Shown here: piece after piece, positions 35,161 through 43,400 of the stretch | How positions within the stretch are numbered: position 1 is the stretch's first letter | Layout: every line of letters begins with the position of its first letter | Assembly (NCBI RefSeq): GCF_009674585.1 | Contig: NZ_WKJP01000001.1 | Span: 2,356,001 to 2,420,000, forward strand | Reading direction: 5' to 3' | DNA: 64,000 bases | From: Haloferax marinisediminis | GTDB lineage: Archaea > Halobacteriota > Halobacteria > Halobacteriales > Haloferacaceae | Program-made: the position numbers and the translations under genes | The notes under the pieces: model-generated | Database searches by the model: none | What the model saw: the letters and a program-made list of their open reading frames with translations, nothing else | What the model was told of the DNA's origin: nothing

Positions 35161-35995
35161 GGAGTCGCCCTCGCCAGCAACTCGACAGACACAGCGGCGA
35201 GTCCTCGGGACCGGAGTACTCGCTACGATGGCGACAGGTTGTGTTGGATTAGCTCTCACATCGTCTGTGAGCCTCGTGAGCGCGACGACGTGGACGGCCG
35301 TGGCGATGTTCGCCGTCGTAGGTCTCTGGGGTTACACGTACGTCTACGCGCCGGAGAACGTGGCCTCACGCACGGCTGAGCAGTCGGACACCGACGACCC
35401 TCGCGTGTACGACACACTTGGACTCCCAACGTCGGTGACGCTCGTCAGAGGAACGCTCGTCGCAGGTATCGCTGGAGTCGCCGGTATGGTCGTCTTCGGA
35501 CCCGCTACCGAATGGATGGCATGGGTCGCAGCAATCGCGTACGGCCTCGCCGCGGCCCTCGACTCTGTGGATGGGTTTCTCGCACGACGACTGGGCCGAG
35601 TTACGGACCTCGGCGGGCGACTCGACACTACTGTCGACGCCTTCGGACTCCTCGCCGCACCGCTGGCGGGCGTCGTCCTCGGGCAGCTGCCGTGGTGGTA
35701 CCTCTCTGTCGGCGCAGCACGGTACGTCTTCGTCGCCGGCCTCTGGTGGCGCGAACGAACCGGCCGACCGACGTTCGACCTGCCTCCCCGGCCGTCTCGA
35801 CGCGTCCTCGCCGGTCTCCAGATGGCGGTCGTTCCAGTTGCACTCGCACCCGGCGTCGCCGACGCGTGGATACCGTTCGTCGCCGGCGTCGCTGCGAGCG
35901 GGCTCCTCCTCGGGTTCGGTCGCGACTGGTTGTACGTCTCTGGACGCATCGAACCACAGGCACGAGTTCGCGCGACGACCCCGACGAAAGACTAG
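35153..35995 (+). CDS. CDP-alcohol phosphatidyltransferase-family membrane enzyme
   Basis: 280 residues from the ATG at 35153, which lies inside the preceding gene. The catalytic motif is intact: DSVDGFLARRLGRVTDLGG followed by RLDTTVDAFG. It transfers a phospho-alcohol between a CDP-activated donor and an acceptor in the membrane. Two N-terminal helices (about 18-62) precede the catalytic core and make it longer than pssA at 25257. Possible products include archaetidylglycerol phosphate- or inositol phosphate-type lipids, but no subtype can be assigned. Its stop codon shares CTAG with the convergent methyltransferase gene. Confidence 0.88.
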   Translation: MFEESPSPATRQTQRRVLGTGVLATMATGCVGLALTSSVSLVSATTWTAVAMFAVVGLWGYTYVYAPENVASRTAEQSDTDDPRVYDTLGLPTSVTLVRGTLVAGIAGVAGMVVFGPATEWMAWVAAIAYGLAAALDSVDGFLARRLGRVTDLGGRLDTTVDAFGLLAAPLAGVVLGQLPWWYLSVGAARYVFVAGLWWRERTGRPTFDLPPRPSRRVLAGLQMAVVPVALAPGVADAWIPFVAGVAASGLLLGFGRDWLYVSGRIEPQARVRATTPTKD

Positions 35996-36897
35996 TCGAG
36001 CTGCGAGAGGATGTCGATGTTGTGCGCGATGTAGGAGAGTTCACCGAACTCTAACTGGCGGTGTCGCGTCGCGAGCCACCGCTTGAGCTCGTCGTCGTCG
36101 ACTGAGTCGACGTCGCCGACCGACTGTTCGACGAACCCGAGGATACGGTCGAGAAAGATGCGCTCGTGGTCGTCGTGTTCTGGGTGAACGACCCAGTCTG
36201 ACCCGCCTGCTGAGACGATGTCTGCACCGAACTCTGGGAGGACCGACAGGAGGGCTGAGCCAGTGTCTGGCCCCGCGCTGTCACCGTCTCGCATCGTCTC
36301 GTGGTAGGCGTCGAGGATGTCGTCGTCTGCGTCGTGTGGGGGGCCGAACGCGGTTCGACCGTCGAAGGTAATCGGTGCGTAGAGGTAGCCACCAGCGACG
36401 AGGCGAGAGACGAGTGAATCGACTGCGCGCCGGAGGGGAAGGAGGTCGAAGACAGCGTGCGCGATGACGAGGTCGATCGCCTTCGGGAGCGCCGACATGG
36501 CGTCGAAGAGGTCGCTCGTGACATACGTGAGTGAGACGCGCCGGCCGTGACGCTCGATTCGAAAACCGTCTTTCGTTGGTACGGCTGCCCACCCGGCGGC
36601 GTGGGACCACTTCGCGAACTCCTTCGCCGCCTGGTCGGCCATCCCCTTCCGTCGGTCGACCATGACGTACTTGATGTCGTCGTGCGCGTCGAACACTCCC
36701 CACGAGAGGAGTCGACGGCACATCGCACCGGTTCCCGCCCCAACGGAGACGACACGGAGTGGTTCTCCCGGGTTCGACTCCGCGTGTTCTTCCAGACGGT
36801 CTCCGAGGTCCGCGAGTGTCGGTCGGTGGAGTGCGCGGTCGTCCACCGCCTCCTTCGACCGGAGGTACCGAACGAACGGGTCGTCGTGTCTGGTCAC
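35992..36897 (-). CDS. SAM-dependent class I methyltransferase
   Basis: 301 residues. Motif I is VVSVGAGTGAMCRRLL (SAM-binding glycines), followed by the acidic end of strand beta-2 (VMVDRRKG). A motif IV-like AIDLVIAHAVFDLLPL comes later. The C-terminal region is acidic without a recognisable substrate domain. The product cannot be named; the family includes small-molecule and lipid methylases. It is convergent with the CDP-alcohol enzyme gene, their stop codons overlapping by 4 bp (CTAG), which forces opposite transcripts to overlap. A TATA-like ATTATACC lies about 25 nt upstream of the start. Confidence 0.87.
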   Translation of the reverse strand: MTRHDDPFVRYLRSKEAVDDRALHRPTLADLGDRLEEHAESNPGEPLRVVSVGAGTGAMCRRLLSWGVFDAHDDIKYVMVDRRKGMADQAAKEFAKWSHAAGWAAVPTKDGFRIERHGRRVSLTYVTSDLFDAMSALPKAIDLVIAHAVFDLLPLRRAVDSLVSRLVAGGYLYAPITFDGRTAFGPPHDADDDILDAYHETMRDGDSAGPDTGSALLSVLPEFGADIVSAGGSDWVVHPEHDDHERIFLDRILGFVEQSVGDVDSVDDDELKRWLATRHRQLEFGELSYIAHNIDILSQLD

Positions 36898-37068
36898 GAA
36901 CGTCTCGTCACGTCGGGATGGTATAATCGTTCTCCCGAGTCACGACGAGTCTGTCGGACGCCCGTCCCCAGAACCCCCCGAACTGAGCGTCCGGCCCGCG
37001 CGGACGAGTACGAATCACGTGGAATCGCCCGGAAAGTATTTGATTCACTTGCTGTGAAGTAACGGCAA

Positions 37069-39204
37069 ATGGATAGCGAGATTATCGACGCGGTGACTGG
37101 GTGGGATTCCGCACCGACGGGTCGCGGTTACGGTGGCCTCCGGTCGCTCGCGGACGACGGCTTCTCCGGTGCCGTCGTAGCCGGCATGACGTGGGGCTTC
37201 ATGCTCAACGGTCGTCTCCTCGGCGTTTTCGATGGGACGATAGCCGACTTCGACGACGAATCGTTCGAAGCCTACCGCGCACCACACGCATCGTTGCCGC
37301 TGTTGTACACCATGCAAGAGACTGGTGGCGACGTGCGCGCGCAGTACTACACGGAAGACACGCCGCTGACCGACGCCGACGGAACGCTCTCTGCTGGAGG
37401 GTTCACAGGGTTCGTAGAACTCTCTGAAAACGTCCTCTCTGGTGACTACTACGTCGTCTACCACGGTGGGAAATCGATGAGCGCCGCGTTCGTCGGCAAC
37501 AGCAAGCGCCTCGTCACCGGCGACGAAGCCTTCGAACTCGCCGACGACGAGATTGGCATCTACAAAGTGTACGACGTCGACATCGACCTCGTCGAGATTC
37601 CGGGCGACGGGGACGACGACGCGGCATCCGAATCCGAGTCGACCGCCGGCGTCGCAAGCGCCGAATCGACCGAGTCTACCGAAAGCGACGACGATTCAGA
37701 TGCGGCGGATGCGACTGACGAACCAGCACCTGCGTCGGAGACAGTGGACGTGGAGATTCCCGAGGCGTCCAGTCAGCCGGACTCGACCGACGACGCTGGC
37801 GAGACAGAGACGCAGACGCCCGACACACCTGCGGACTCGCCGAGCACAGCGCAGGCTGATACCTCGGCCGATTCTGCGACGCCGACGTCGACACAGGTCT
37901 CTGAAGCCGAGACGACCGAGGCGAAACGCTCGTCTGGGACTACGTCGAGCTCGGCGGCGACCGGTGCCGGAAGCAGTAACGGGTCGTCTTCTGACTCGTC
38001 CGCAGACGAGGACGCCAGCGACGACGACGTCTTCTCTGCAGAGGCAGAGTGGCGAAACGCGCGGTCGATTCCGTCGCTCGACCCCCGTGACTCGGAAGGT
38101 GAGACGATCAGCGACCGACCCGGGAACGCACGCCACGCCAAACAGCGGGCGGAGCGACCGAAGCGCACGCGGAACGCCTCGCGACAAGGAAAACCCAAAC
38201 CCAAGCGCACCTCGCGTTCGTCTTCGAGCTCCTCGCAGAGTTCCCAACAGTCGACGCAAACGGCATCGGCGGTATCCACCGGCGAAGTCGACGCGCTCAA
38301 AGAACAGCTCTCGGAACTGAAATCGACGCGCGAACGCCTCGAATCCGAGCGTGACTCGCTCCGGAACGAGCGCGACGAACACCGTTCCCGTGCAGAAGAA
38401 CTCGAACAGCGGGTGAACGAACTCGAAGCCGAAGTCGAGCGACTCAGAACTGAACTTGACGAGGCCGGCATCGCATCGACAGACCGGTCGATGTCTGCCG
38501 ACGAGGCACTTCGTGGGACTAACCTGTTCATCCGCTACGCCCGCAAGAGTGGCGCGACGTTGGAGAAAGCACACGCCGGACAGGCGAAGCGTGACGACGT
38601 CTTCGAGAACCTCCGTCTCGAACACCACACGACGTTCGACACGGAAGGACTCGGCGTCGATGGGCAGCCCTACGAATCGTTCCTCCACGAGTCGCCAGAG
38701 TTCGGGTTCGCCAAGTGGGCCGTCACCGACCTGCTCTACGAGATTGGCGAGACTGGCAACCGGTCGAGTCTCGCGGGTGTCTTCGACGCCATTCCGAAAG
38801 CAGACCGTATCGAACTCTACGGAACCGTCTCGGTCCCAATTGGCGAGGGCGAGACCGAGCCTCGCAAGTTCGACGTCATCTTCCGAGACCAGATGGGTAA
38901 CCCGCTGTTCGTCGCGAATCTGAACGACTCCCGCGACCCGGCCACGCAGTCGATGGTCACGCAACTCATCAAAGACTCGAAAGCCGTCGCCGAGGCCAAC
39001 GAGTCCCTCGGTTCGGCGTTCGTCGTCACGAAGAGTTTCTTCGAACCGGACGCCCTCGAAGCGGCCACCGAAGAGACCGGCGGCGGACTCCTGAGCCGCT
39101 CGAAGCGCAAGAGCTTCGTGAAACTCTCGCGGAAGCAGGGCTACCATCTCTGTCTCGTCGAAGCCCGGAGCGGCGAGTTCCATCTGAACGTCCCCGACCT
39201 GTAA
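37069..39204 (+). CDS. Large coiled-coil protein with conserved N- and C-terminal domains (DUF7527-like)
   Basis: 711 residues, soluble. The N-terminal globular domain (about 1-180, with SGDYYVVYHGGKSMSAAFVG) is followed by a long low-complexity linker rich in Ser, Thr, Asp and Glu (about 185-400) with a basic patch (KQRAERPKRTRN, about 360-385). A coiled coil spans about 405-470 (RERLESERDSLRNERDEHRS). The C-terminal domain (about 480-711) starts GTNLFIRYARKSGATLEKAH. No enzyme motif, signal peptide or membrane helix is seen. It may be a scaffold or tether linking two sites. A TATA-like GTATTTG lies about 30 nt upstream. Confidence 0.82.
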   Translation: MDSEIIDAVTGWDSAPTGRGYGGLRSLADDGFSGAVVAGMTWGFMLNGRLLGVFDGTIADFDDESFEAYRAPHASLPLLYTMQETGGDVRAQYYTEDTPLTDADGTLSAGGFTGFVELSENVLSGDYYVVYHGGKSMSAAFVGNSKRLVTGDEAFELADDEIGIYKVYDVDIDLVEIPGDGDDDAASESESTAGVASAESTESTESDDDSDAADATDEPAPASETVDVEIPEASSQPDSTDDAGETETQTPDTPADSPSTAQADTSADSATPTSTQVSEAETTEAKRSSGTTSSSAATGAGSSNGSSSDSSADEDASDDDVFSAEAEWRNARSIPSLDPRDSEGETISDRPGNARHAKQRAERPKRTRNASRQGKPKPKRTSRSSSSSSQSSQQSTQTASAVSTGEVDALKEQLSELKSTRERLESERDSLRNERDEHRSRAEELEQRVNELEAEVERLRTELDEAGIASTDRSMSADEALRGTNLFIRYARKSGATLEKAHAGQAKRDDVFENLRLEHHTTFDTEGLGVDGQPYESFLHESPEFGFAKWAVTDLLYEIGETGNRSSLAGVFDAIPKADRIELYGTVSVPIGEGETEPRKFDVIFRDQMGNPLFVANLNDSRDPATQSMVTQLIKDSKAVAEANESLGSAFVVTKSFFEPDALEAATEETGGGLLSRSKRKSFVKLSRKQGYHLCLVEARSGEFHLNVPDL

Positions 39205-39228
39205 TCGGGCGGCGATTCGTCTCTCGGG

Positions 39229-39250
39229 CAGTTTTTTTGCGGTTCTTTTG
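39229..39250 (+). terminator. T-run terminator after the coiled-coil gene
   Basis: A T7 run (39232-39238) followed by TTCTTTTG lies about 27 nt after the stop. T-runs of this length terminate transcription in archaea. No stable stem precedes it. Confidence 0.55.
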
Positions 39251-39470
39251 CAGGTGACCAGTGGTCACGACTAGAGGCTCGTCAGTGTGTCCGAGAGAAA
39301 CGAAGGACGGCGGTGCGACTCCTACGTCACACTCGGTCCTCGTACGGCCCCGTGTCTCGAACCCGGACGGGGCCGCACCAAGCGGTCATCGTAGATGCGG
39401 CCGCTCCCGAGACGGGTCAGACGTGACTCGTCGTGGGAAACAGGATATGGAACGGCCGCGCCTAACGGAA

Positions 39471-39776
39471 TTAGCTCTCGATTTCGGCTGCGTCTTCGAT
39501 CTTCATCGTTTCGAGCTTGGTGACAATCTCGTCGAGCTTGTCGTCGAGTTCGTCGACGAACTCGTCGGTTCGCTCGGTCTTGATCGCACCTTGGCTGGAG
39601 GGCTCGATAAGGTTCTCTTCTTCGAGAACGCGGAGCGAGTACCGAACCTTGTGGTGGGGGTAGCCAGTCTCGTTCGACATCTTGACGATGCCGATCGGCT
39701 CGTTATCGATGACCATCTTCAGGACCTGGAGATGGCGCTCCAACATATCGACTTCTTTCTCAAGTCGGTCTATCAT
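39471..39776 (-). CDS. Small winged-helix DNA-binding protein
   Basis: 101 residues. After a short N-terminal amphipathic helix with heptads (MIDRLEKEVDMLERHLQVLK), a winged-helix core is visible (IGIVKMSNETGYPHHKVRYSL as recognition region, LEEENLIEPSSQGAI as wing). A Glu-rich C-terminal helix follows (about 70-101). It is probably a dimeric regulator. Directly upstream of its start lies the inverted repeat AGGCTT-T-AAGCCT overlapping the promoter, a candidate autoregulatory operator. It is divergent from purA, 232 nt between starts. Confidence 0.85.
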   Translation of the reverse strand: MIDRLEKEVDMLERHLQVLKMVIDNEPIGIVKMSNETGYPHHKVRYSLRVLEEENLIEPSSQGAIKTERTDEFVDELDDKLDEIVTKLETMKIEDAAEIES

Positions 39777-39799
39777 GCCATTTGTTAACTCTTCTTGGG

Positions 39800-39812
39800 A
39801 GGCTTTAAGCCT
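39800..39812. promoter_or_regulatory. Candidate operator/TATA region of the wHTH gene
   Basis: AGGCTT-T-AAGCCT is a perfect inverted repeat around one central T and contains the TATA-like CTTAAAG read on the minus strand. It is centred 30 nt upstream of the ATG at 39776, where TBP should bind. A repressor bound here would block its own promoter. The assignment is inference from position and symmetry. Confidence 0.4.
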
Positions 39813-40008
39813 TGCCCTCTTCGTCGGCGAATAATAAGATATCGCGTCCTAATCGAGGAAACTAATTAACCGTTGTGTTATACGCCGCCACGGTAATGCG
39901 AGTTCGTGGCAGGTTTGGACAGCGGGAGTGACAAAGTATACATAATCGTGTATTTGTTCTCGGCCAGTACCGTAATCTGTTTAGTGCGTGGCGGGGAACG
40001 GCCGACGT

Positions 40009-41346
40009 ATGACTGTTACCATCGTCGGTTCGCAACTCGGCGACGAGGGCAAAGGTGCGCTCGTCGACCTGTGGGGTGGCGACGCTGACATCGTCGTCCG
40101 CTATCAAGGCGGCGACAACGCTGGCCACACCGTCGTCGAAGACGGCCAAGAGTACAAGCTATCGCTCGTCCCGAGCGGGGCCGTCCGCGACAAAGTGGGC
40201 GTGCTCGGAAACGGGTGTGTCATCAATCCGCGGACGCTCTTCTCCGAGATCGACGACCTGCGCGAGCGCGGACTCGAACCCGACGTGCGTCTGGCGAAGC
40301 GCGCGCACGTCATCATGCCGTACCACCGCCGCCTCGACAACATCGAGGAAGAAGCGAAGGCCGACTCCGACGAAGACCTCGTCGTCGGCACGACTGGCCG
40401 TGGCATCGGCCCGACCTACGAGGACAAAGCAGGCCGTCGCGGTATCCGCGTTGGCGACCTCCTGGACCCAGACGTGCTTCGCCAGCGCCTCGAATACGTC
40501 GTTCCGCAGAAGAAGGCACTCATCGAGGACGTGTACGGTCTCGAAGCAGGTGAGGAGTGCGACGTCGAAGCCCTCGTCGAGGAGTACACCGAGTTCGGCC
40601 GTCGACTCCGCAAAGACGACATGGCCGTCAACTGTGGCGACTTCCTCGCAGAACGGCGCGAAGCAGGCGAGAACGTGATGTTCGAGGGCGCACAGGGGAC
40701 GCTCATCGACATCGACCACGGAAGCTACCCGTACGTGACCTCCTCGAACCCGACTGCTGGCGGCGCTGCCACGGGTTCGGGTGTCGGACCGACCGTCGTC
40801 GGACAGGGCGAAGTCGTCGGCATCGTCAAAGCGTACCTCTCGCGTGTCGGTGAGGGACCGATGCCGACCGAACTGAAGAACGACGAGCGTGACGAAGAAC
40901 TCGCAGACTTCATCCGCGAGAAGGGCGGCGAGTTCGGGACCGTCACCGGTCGCCCACGTCGTATCGGATGGCTCGACATGCCGATGCTCCGCCACGCCGC
41001 ACGCGTGAGCGGGTTCACCGGCATCGCCGTCAACCACCTCGACGTGCTCGCCGGCCTCGACGAAATCAAGGTCGGACACGCATACGAACTCGAAGGCGAA
41101 GAGCGTCTCACCATGCCCGCGACGACCGAGCGCTGGGCAGAGTGCGAACCCGTCCTCAAGGAGTTCGAGACCTGGCCGGAAGTCGACTGGACCGAAGTCG
41201 CCGAGGAAGGCGCCGACGCCATCCCGGACGCCGCACAGGACTATCTCGACTACATCTCGGACGAACTCGGTGTCCCGATTTACGCCGTCGGTGTCGGCCC
41301 AGACCGCGCCCAGACGGTCCACCTCGCGAACCCGTTCGACCAATAA
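40009..41346 (+). CDS. purA: Adenylosuccinate synthetase
   Basis: 445 residues from the ATG at 40009; a GTG 21 nt upstream is less likely. The GTP-binding and catalytic landmarks are GSQLGDEGKGALVD (catalytic Asp and the GDEGKG loop), NAGHTVV (catalytic His), GRGIGPTYEDK, and a C-terminal ATTERWAECEPVLKEF region. It catalyses IMP plus aspartate plus GTP to adenylosuccinate, the first committed step to AMP. Length and motifs match the family. It stands alone; other purine genes are not in the window. Confidence 0.97.
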   Translation: MTVTIVGSQLGDEGKGALVDLWGGDADIVVRYQGGDNAGHTVVEDGQEYKLSLVPSGAVRDKVGVLGNGCVINPRTLFSEIDDLRERGLEPDVRLAKRAHVIMPYHRRLDNIEEEAKADSDEDLVVGTTGRGIGPTYEDKAGRRGIRVGDLLDPDVLRQRLEYVVPQKKALIEDVYGLEAGEECDVEALVEEYTEFGRRLRKDDMAVNCGDFLAERREAGENVMFEGAQGTLIDIDHGSYPYVTSSNPTAGGAATGSGVGPTVVGQGEVVGIVKAYLSRVGEGPMPTELKNDERDEELADFIREKGGEFGTVTGRPRRIGWLDMPMLRHAARVSGFTGIAVNHLDVLAGLDEIKVGHAYELEGEERLTMPATTERWAECEPVLKEFETWPEVDWTEVAEEGADAIPDAAQDYLDYISDELGVPIYAVGVGPDRAQTVHLANPFDQ

Positions 41347-41463
41347 TCCCGTCGAACCTGCGCCCGTCCACCGAGGTCTACAGCGAACGACTCCCAACCT
41401 GAGGGAGGTCCGGACGGCGCCGAACCCGTACGCTTTTACTGCACGGAATCCACCGTCACGACA

Positions 41464-41649
41464 ATGAAAGAATCCCTGTTGGACATCCTCTGTGACCCCC
41501 TCGACAAGAGTGAACTCGAGCTGGAAGTCGACGAGCGAGACGGCGACGAAATCATCGAAGGTCGACTCATCGGGACGGTCACGGGTGAAGTCTACCCCAT
41601 CGAGGACGGCATTCCGAACCTCCTGCCGCCGGATATGCGAGACGACTGA
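41464..41649 (+). CDS. trm112: Trm112-family methyltransferase activator
   Basis: 61 residues with the Trm112 pattern: LLDILCDPLDKSELELEV at the N-terminus and GEVYPIEDGIPNLLPPDMRDD at the end. In archaea Trm112 is the obligate partner of several methyltransferases that modify tRNA, rRNA or release factor. Only one cysteine (CDP) is kept, so the zinc knuckle of eukaryotic Trm112 is absent, as in halophilic archaeal forms. A GTTTTTC run 15-25 nt after the stop may terminate the transcript. Confidence 0.9.
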   Translation: MKESLLDILCDPLDKSELELEVDERDGDEIIEGRLIGTVTGEVYPIEDGIPNLLPPDMRDD

Positions 41650-41692
41650 CCGGACCTGAACGTTTTTCTATTTCCGAATCAACGGTGAAATC

Positions 41693-42274
41693 GTGTCGAA
41701 CGCGCCGCTCACCGTCTCGTTGAACGAAGAGCGCCCTCACGACCTCTCAGTTGCACCGTCGTTCACGACGACCGGCACGTTCACGGTCGAACTCGAAAAC
41801 CTCGGGCAGGCCGTCCACGTCCACCTCAACATCGACGACGAACTCTCGCGAGTGGTGACGCTCACGAATGGAAACCACTTCGTCAACGGCGGTCAGACGA
41901 AGACGGTGACGCTGTCTGTCACTCCACCCTCGGAACCGGTGACTGGAAAGCTCAAAATCGTCTCCGGATACGGGTCGCAGACGGCGTACGTGGACGTAAC
42001 CGTCACCCCCGGAACGGGTGGCAAGCCCCCGGTCGAGATCGACGACACGCTCTCGAAACCCGCGCGGGCCGAACCCGACCAGGGTCTCGTGGGCGTCTTC
42101 GAAGACGTGTTTCCGGACGTCGACCCCCGAGCGGCCCCGCTCTTGGTTCTCGCCGGCGTCGCACTGGTCCTCGCATTCGTCGTCGCGTCGGTGTTCGACA
42201 GCACCGCCATCACGCTCAGCGCTGTCGTCGTCGTGGGCGGTGTCTTCGCTGCGCTGGTGCTGGCGGTGTGGTGA
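41693..42274 (+). CDS. Membrane-anchored Ig-like domain protein (DUF7524-like)
   Basis: 193 residues from a GTG start at 41693. The first 115 residues form a beta-rich domain with the strand pattern of NEW1/CARDB-like Ig domains (FTVELENLGQAVHVHLNI, QTKTVTLSVTPP). A Pro-rich acidic linker and two membrane helices (about 149-168 and 172-192) follow. It has no signal peptide, so topology is uncertain and the beta domain may face the cytoplasm. No function is known. It lies 43 nt after trm112, possibly in the same transcript. Confidence 0.78.
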   Translation: MSNAPLTVSLNEERPHDLSVAPSFTTTGTFTVELENLGQAVHVHLNIDDELSRVVTLTNGNHFVNGGQTKTVTLSVTPPSEPVTGKLKIVSGYGSQTAYVDVTVTPGTGGKPPVEIDDTLSKPARAEPDQGLVGVFEDVFPDVDPRAAPLLVLAGVALVLAFVVASVFDSTAITLSAVVVVGGVFAALVLAVW

Positions 42275-42309
42275 GGAGACGCCGCAGCTAAAAATCGAGT
42301 GTTAGTCGG

Positions 42310-43398
42310 CTACTCGTCTTCAGTCGGGACGCCGCAGAGGTTTCCGTCCTCGTCGAACAGTTTCGCGCGGAGGAACCGCGTCCGGTAGCGGTTGGAACCT
42401 TCGTACACGTCTGCCTCGCGAATCTCGTCGATACGGTCGTCTGCGACGGCCTCGATGATGTCTTCGACCTGCTGTTTCTCCGACGGCGTGAGTTCGAACT
42501 CGTACGTCTTCGTCTCTTCACCTTCGAGACGCGTCCACTTGCGGGACGCCGCGATGACGAGCGAGCAGGGTTCGCGGCAGGGGAAGACACCGTCGCCGCC
42601 ATCGACGTCGAGGTCGGTCTCGTCGTCGTACTCCCACTCGCGGCGCTTGACACACTGCGAGTCGTCACAGCAGGCCTCGGCGACCCAGTTGACGTGTTCG
42701 TGGCCGTCACCGCGATTCCACGTGTCGATGACGCTGTACATGCCAGTCTGTCGGCCGATGGTGTCTTCCCAGTGTTCGACGTCGAGCGTTCCTTCGCGCT
42801 CGCGGAACCAGTTCGGAACTGACGCAGGGTAGAACGTCTCGACCGTCTCGACGAGGTCGCGGCCGTCGAGGTCGGGGAACACCCATCCACCGGCGAGGTT
42901 CGCACCGGTCTTCAGCGGTCGGTAGCGCCCCTTCTCGTCGTACGTCGCCAGTTGTCGCGCTGCGAGTGGTTCGTGGTACGGGTCGAGGTCGTCGACGTCG
43001 ATGTCGGCGTCGTCGACGTGGCGGAGGTCGTACGACCGCTCGCCGTGGCCGTCGATGGTTGCCGTGATGCGAAGTTGGCCCCACTCGTGGTGAATTCCGT
43101 CTCGAAGCGCATCGTAGCGTTCCGGAACCGCGTACTTGCCTGCACCTTCGACCCACCGGAGGAAGGCCCGACGCTGCGGGCTCGACTCACCGACGACGGT
43201 GCTCCAGACGTACCAGTTCGTGGCGTAGTCGTCGTAGTCGCCCAGTGCGTCGCGGAGTGCGTCTTCTGAGAGACCGGCGTGGTGTGAGTCTGGTGTCTCC
43301 AGCGTGTATCCGTCGTCGCTCTGCGTCACCTCCAGGCCGTCGAGGCGAACGTCGTCATCGGCGGCGGCGGCAACGAGGGCGTCGATGTGGTGTCCCAT
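42310..43398 (-). CDS. DR2241-like protein with four-cysteine Fe-S-type motif, cbiX partner
   Basis: 362 residues. The central-to-C-terminal part contains EACCDDSQCVKRREW and GVFPCREPCSLVIAASRKW, a cluster of cysteines expected to hold a [4Fe-4S] centre. It starts 2 nt after the cbiX stop, so the two are co-translated. In haloarchaeal cobalamin clusters a protein of this type accompanies CbiX; a role in electron transfer or chelatase function is inference. The N-terminal 180 residues are acidic with a DALRDGIHHEWGQLRIT segment of unknown role. The family name is from memory. Confidence 0.83.
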   Translation of the reverse strand: MGHHIDALVAAAADDDVRLDGLEVTQSDDGYTLETPDSHHAGLSEDALRDALGDYDDYATNWYVWSTVVGESSPQRRAFLRWVEGAGKYAVPERYDALRDGIHHEWGQLRITATIDGHGERSYDLRHVDDADIDVDDLDPYHEPLAARQLATYDEKGRYRPLKTGANLAGGWVFPDLDGRDLVETVETFYPASVPNWFREREGTLDVEHWEDTIGRQTGMYSVIDTWNRGDGHEHVNWVAEACCDDSQCVKRREWEYDDETDLDVDGGDGVFPCREPCSLVIAASRKWTRLEGEETKTYEFELTPSEKQQVEDIIEAVADDRIDEIREADVYEGSNRYRTRFLRAKLFDEDGNLCGVPTEDE

Positions 43399-43400
43399 CG

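Noticed and set aside
40159..41397. Long minus-strand frame opposite purA
   Set aside because: Shadow of the well-supported purA frame; no motif or start context.
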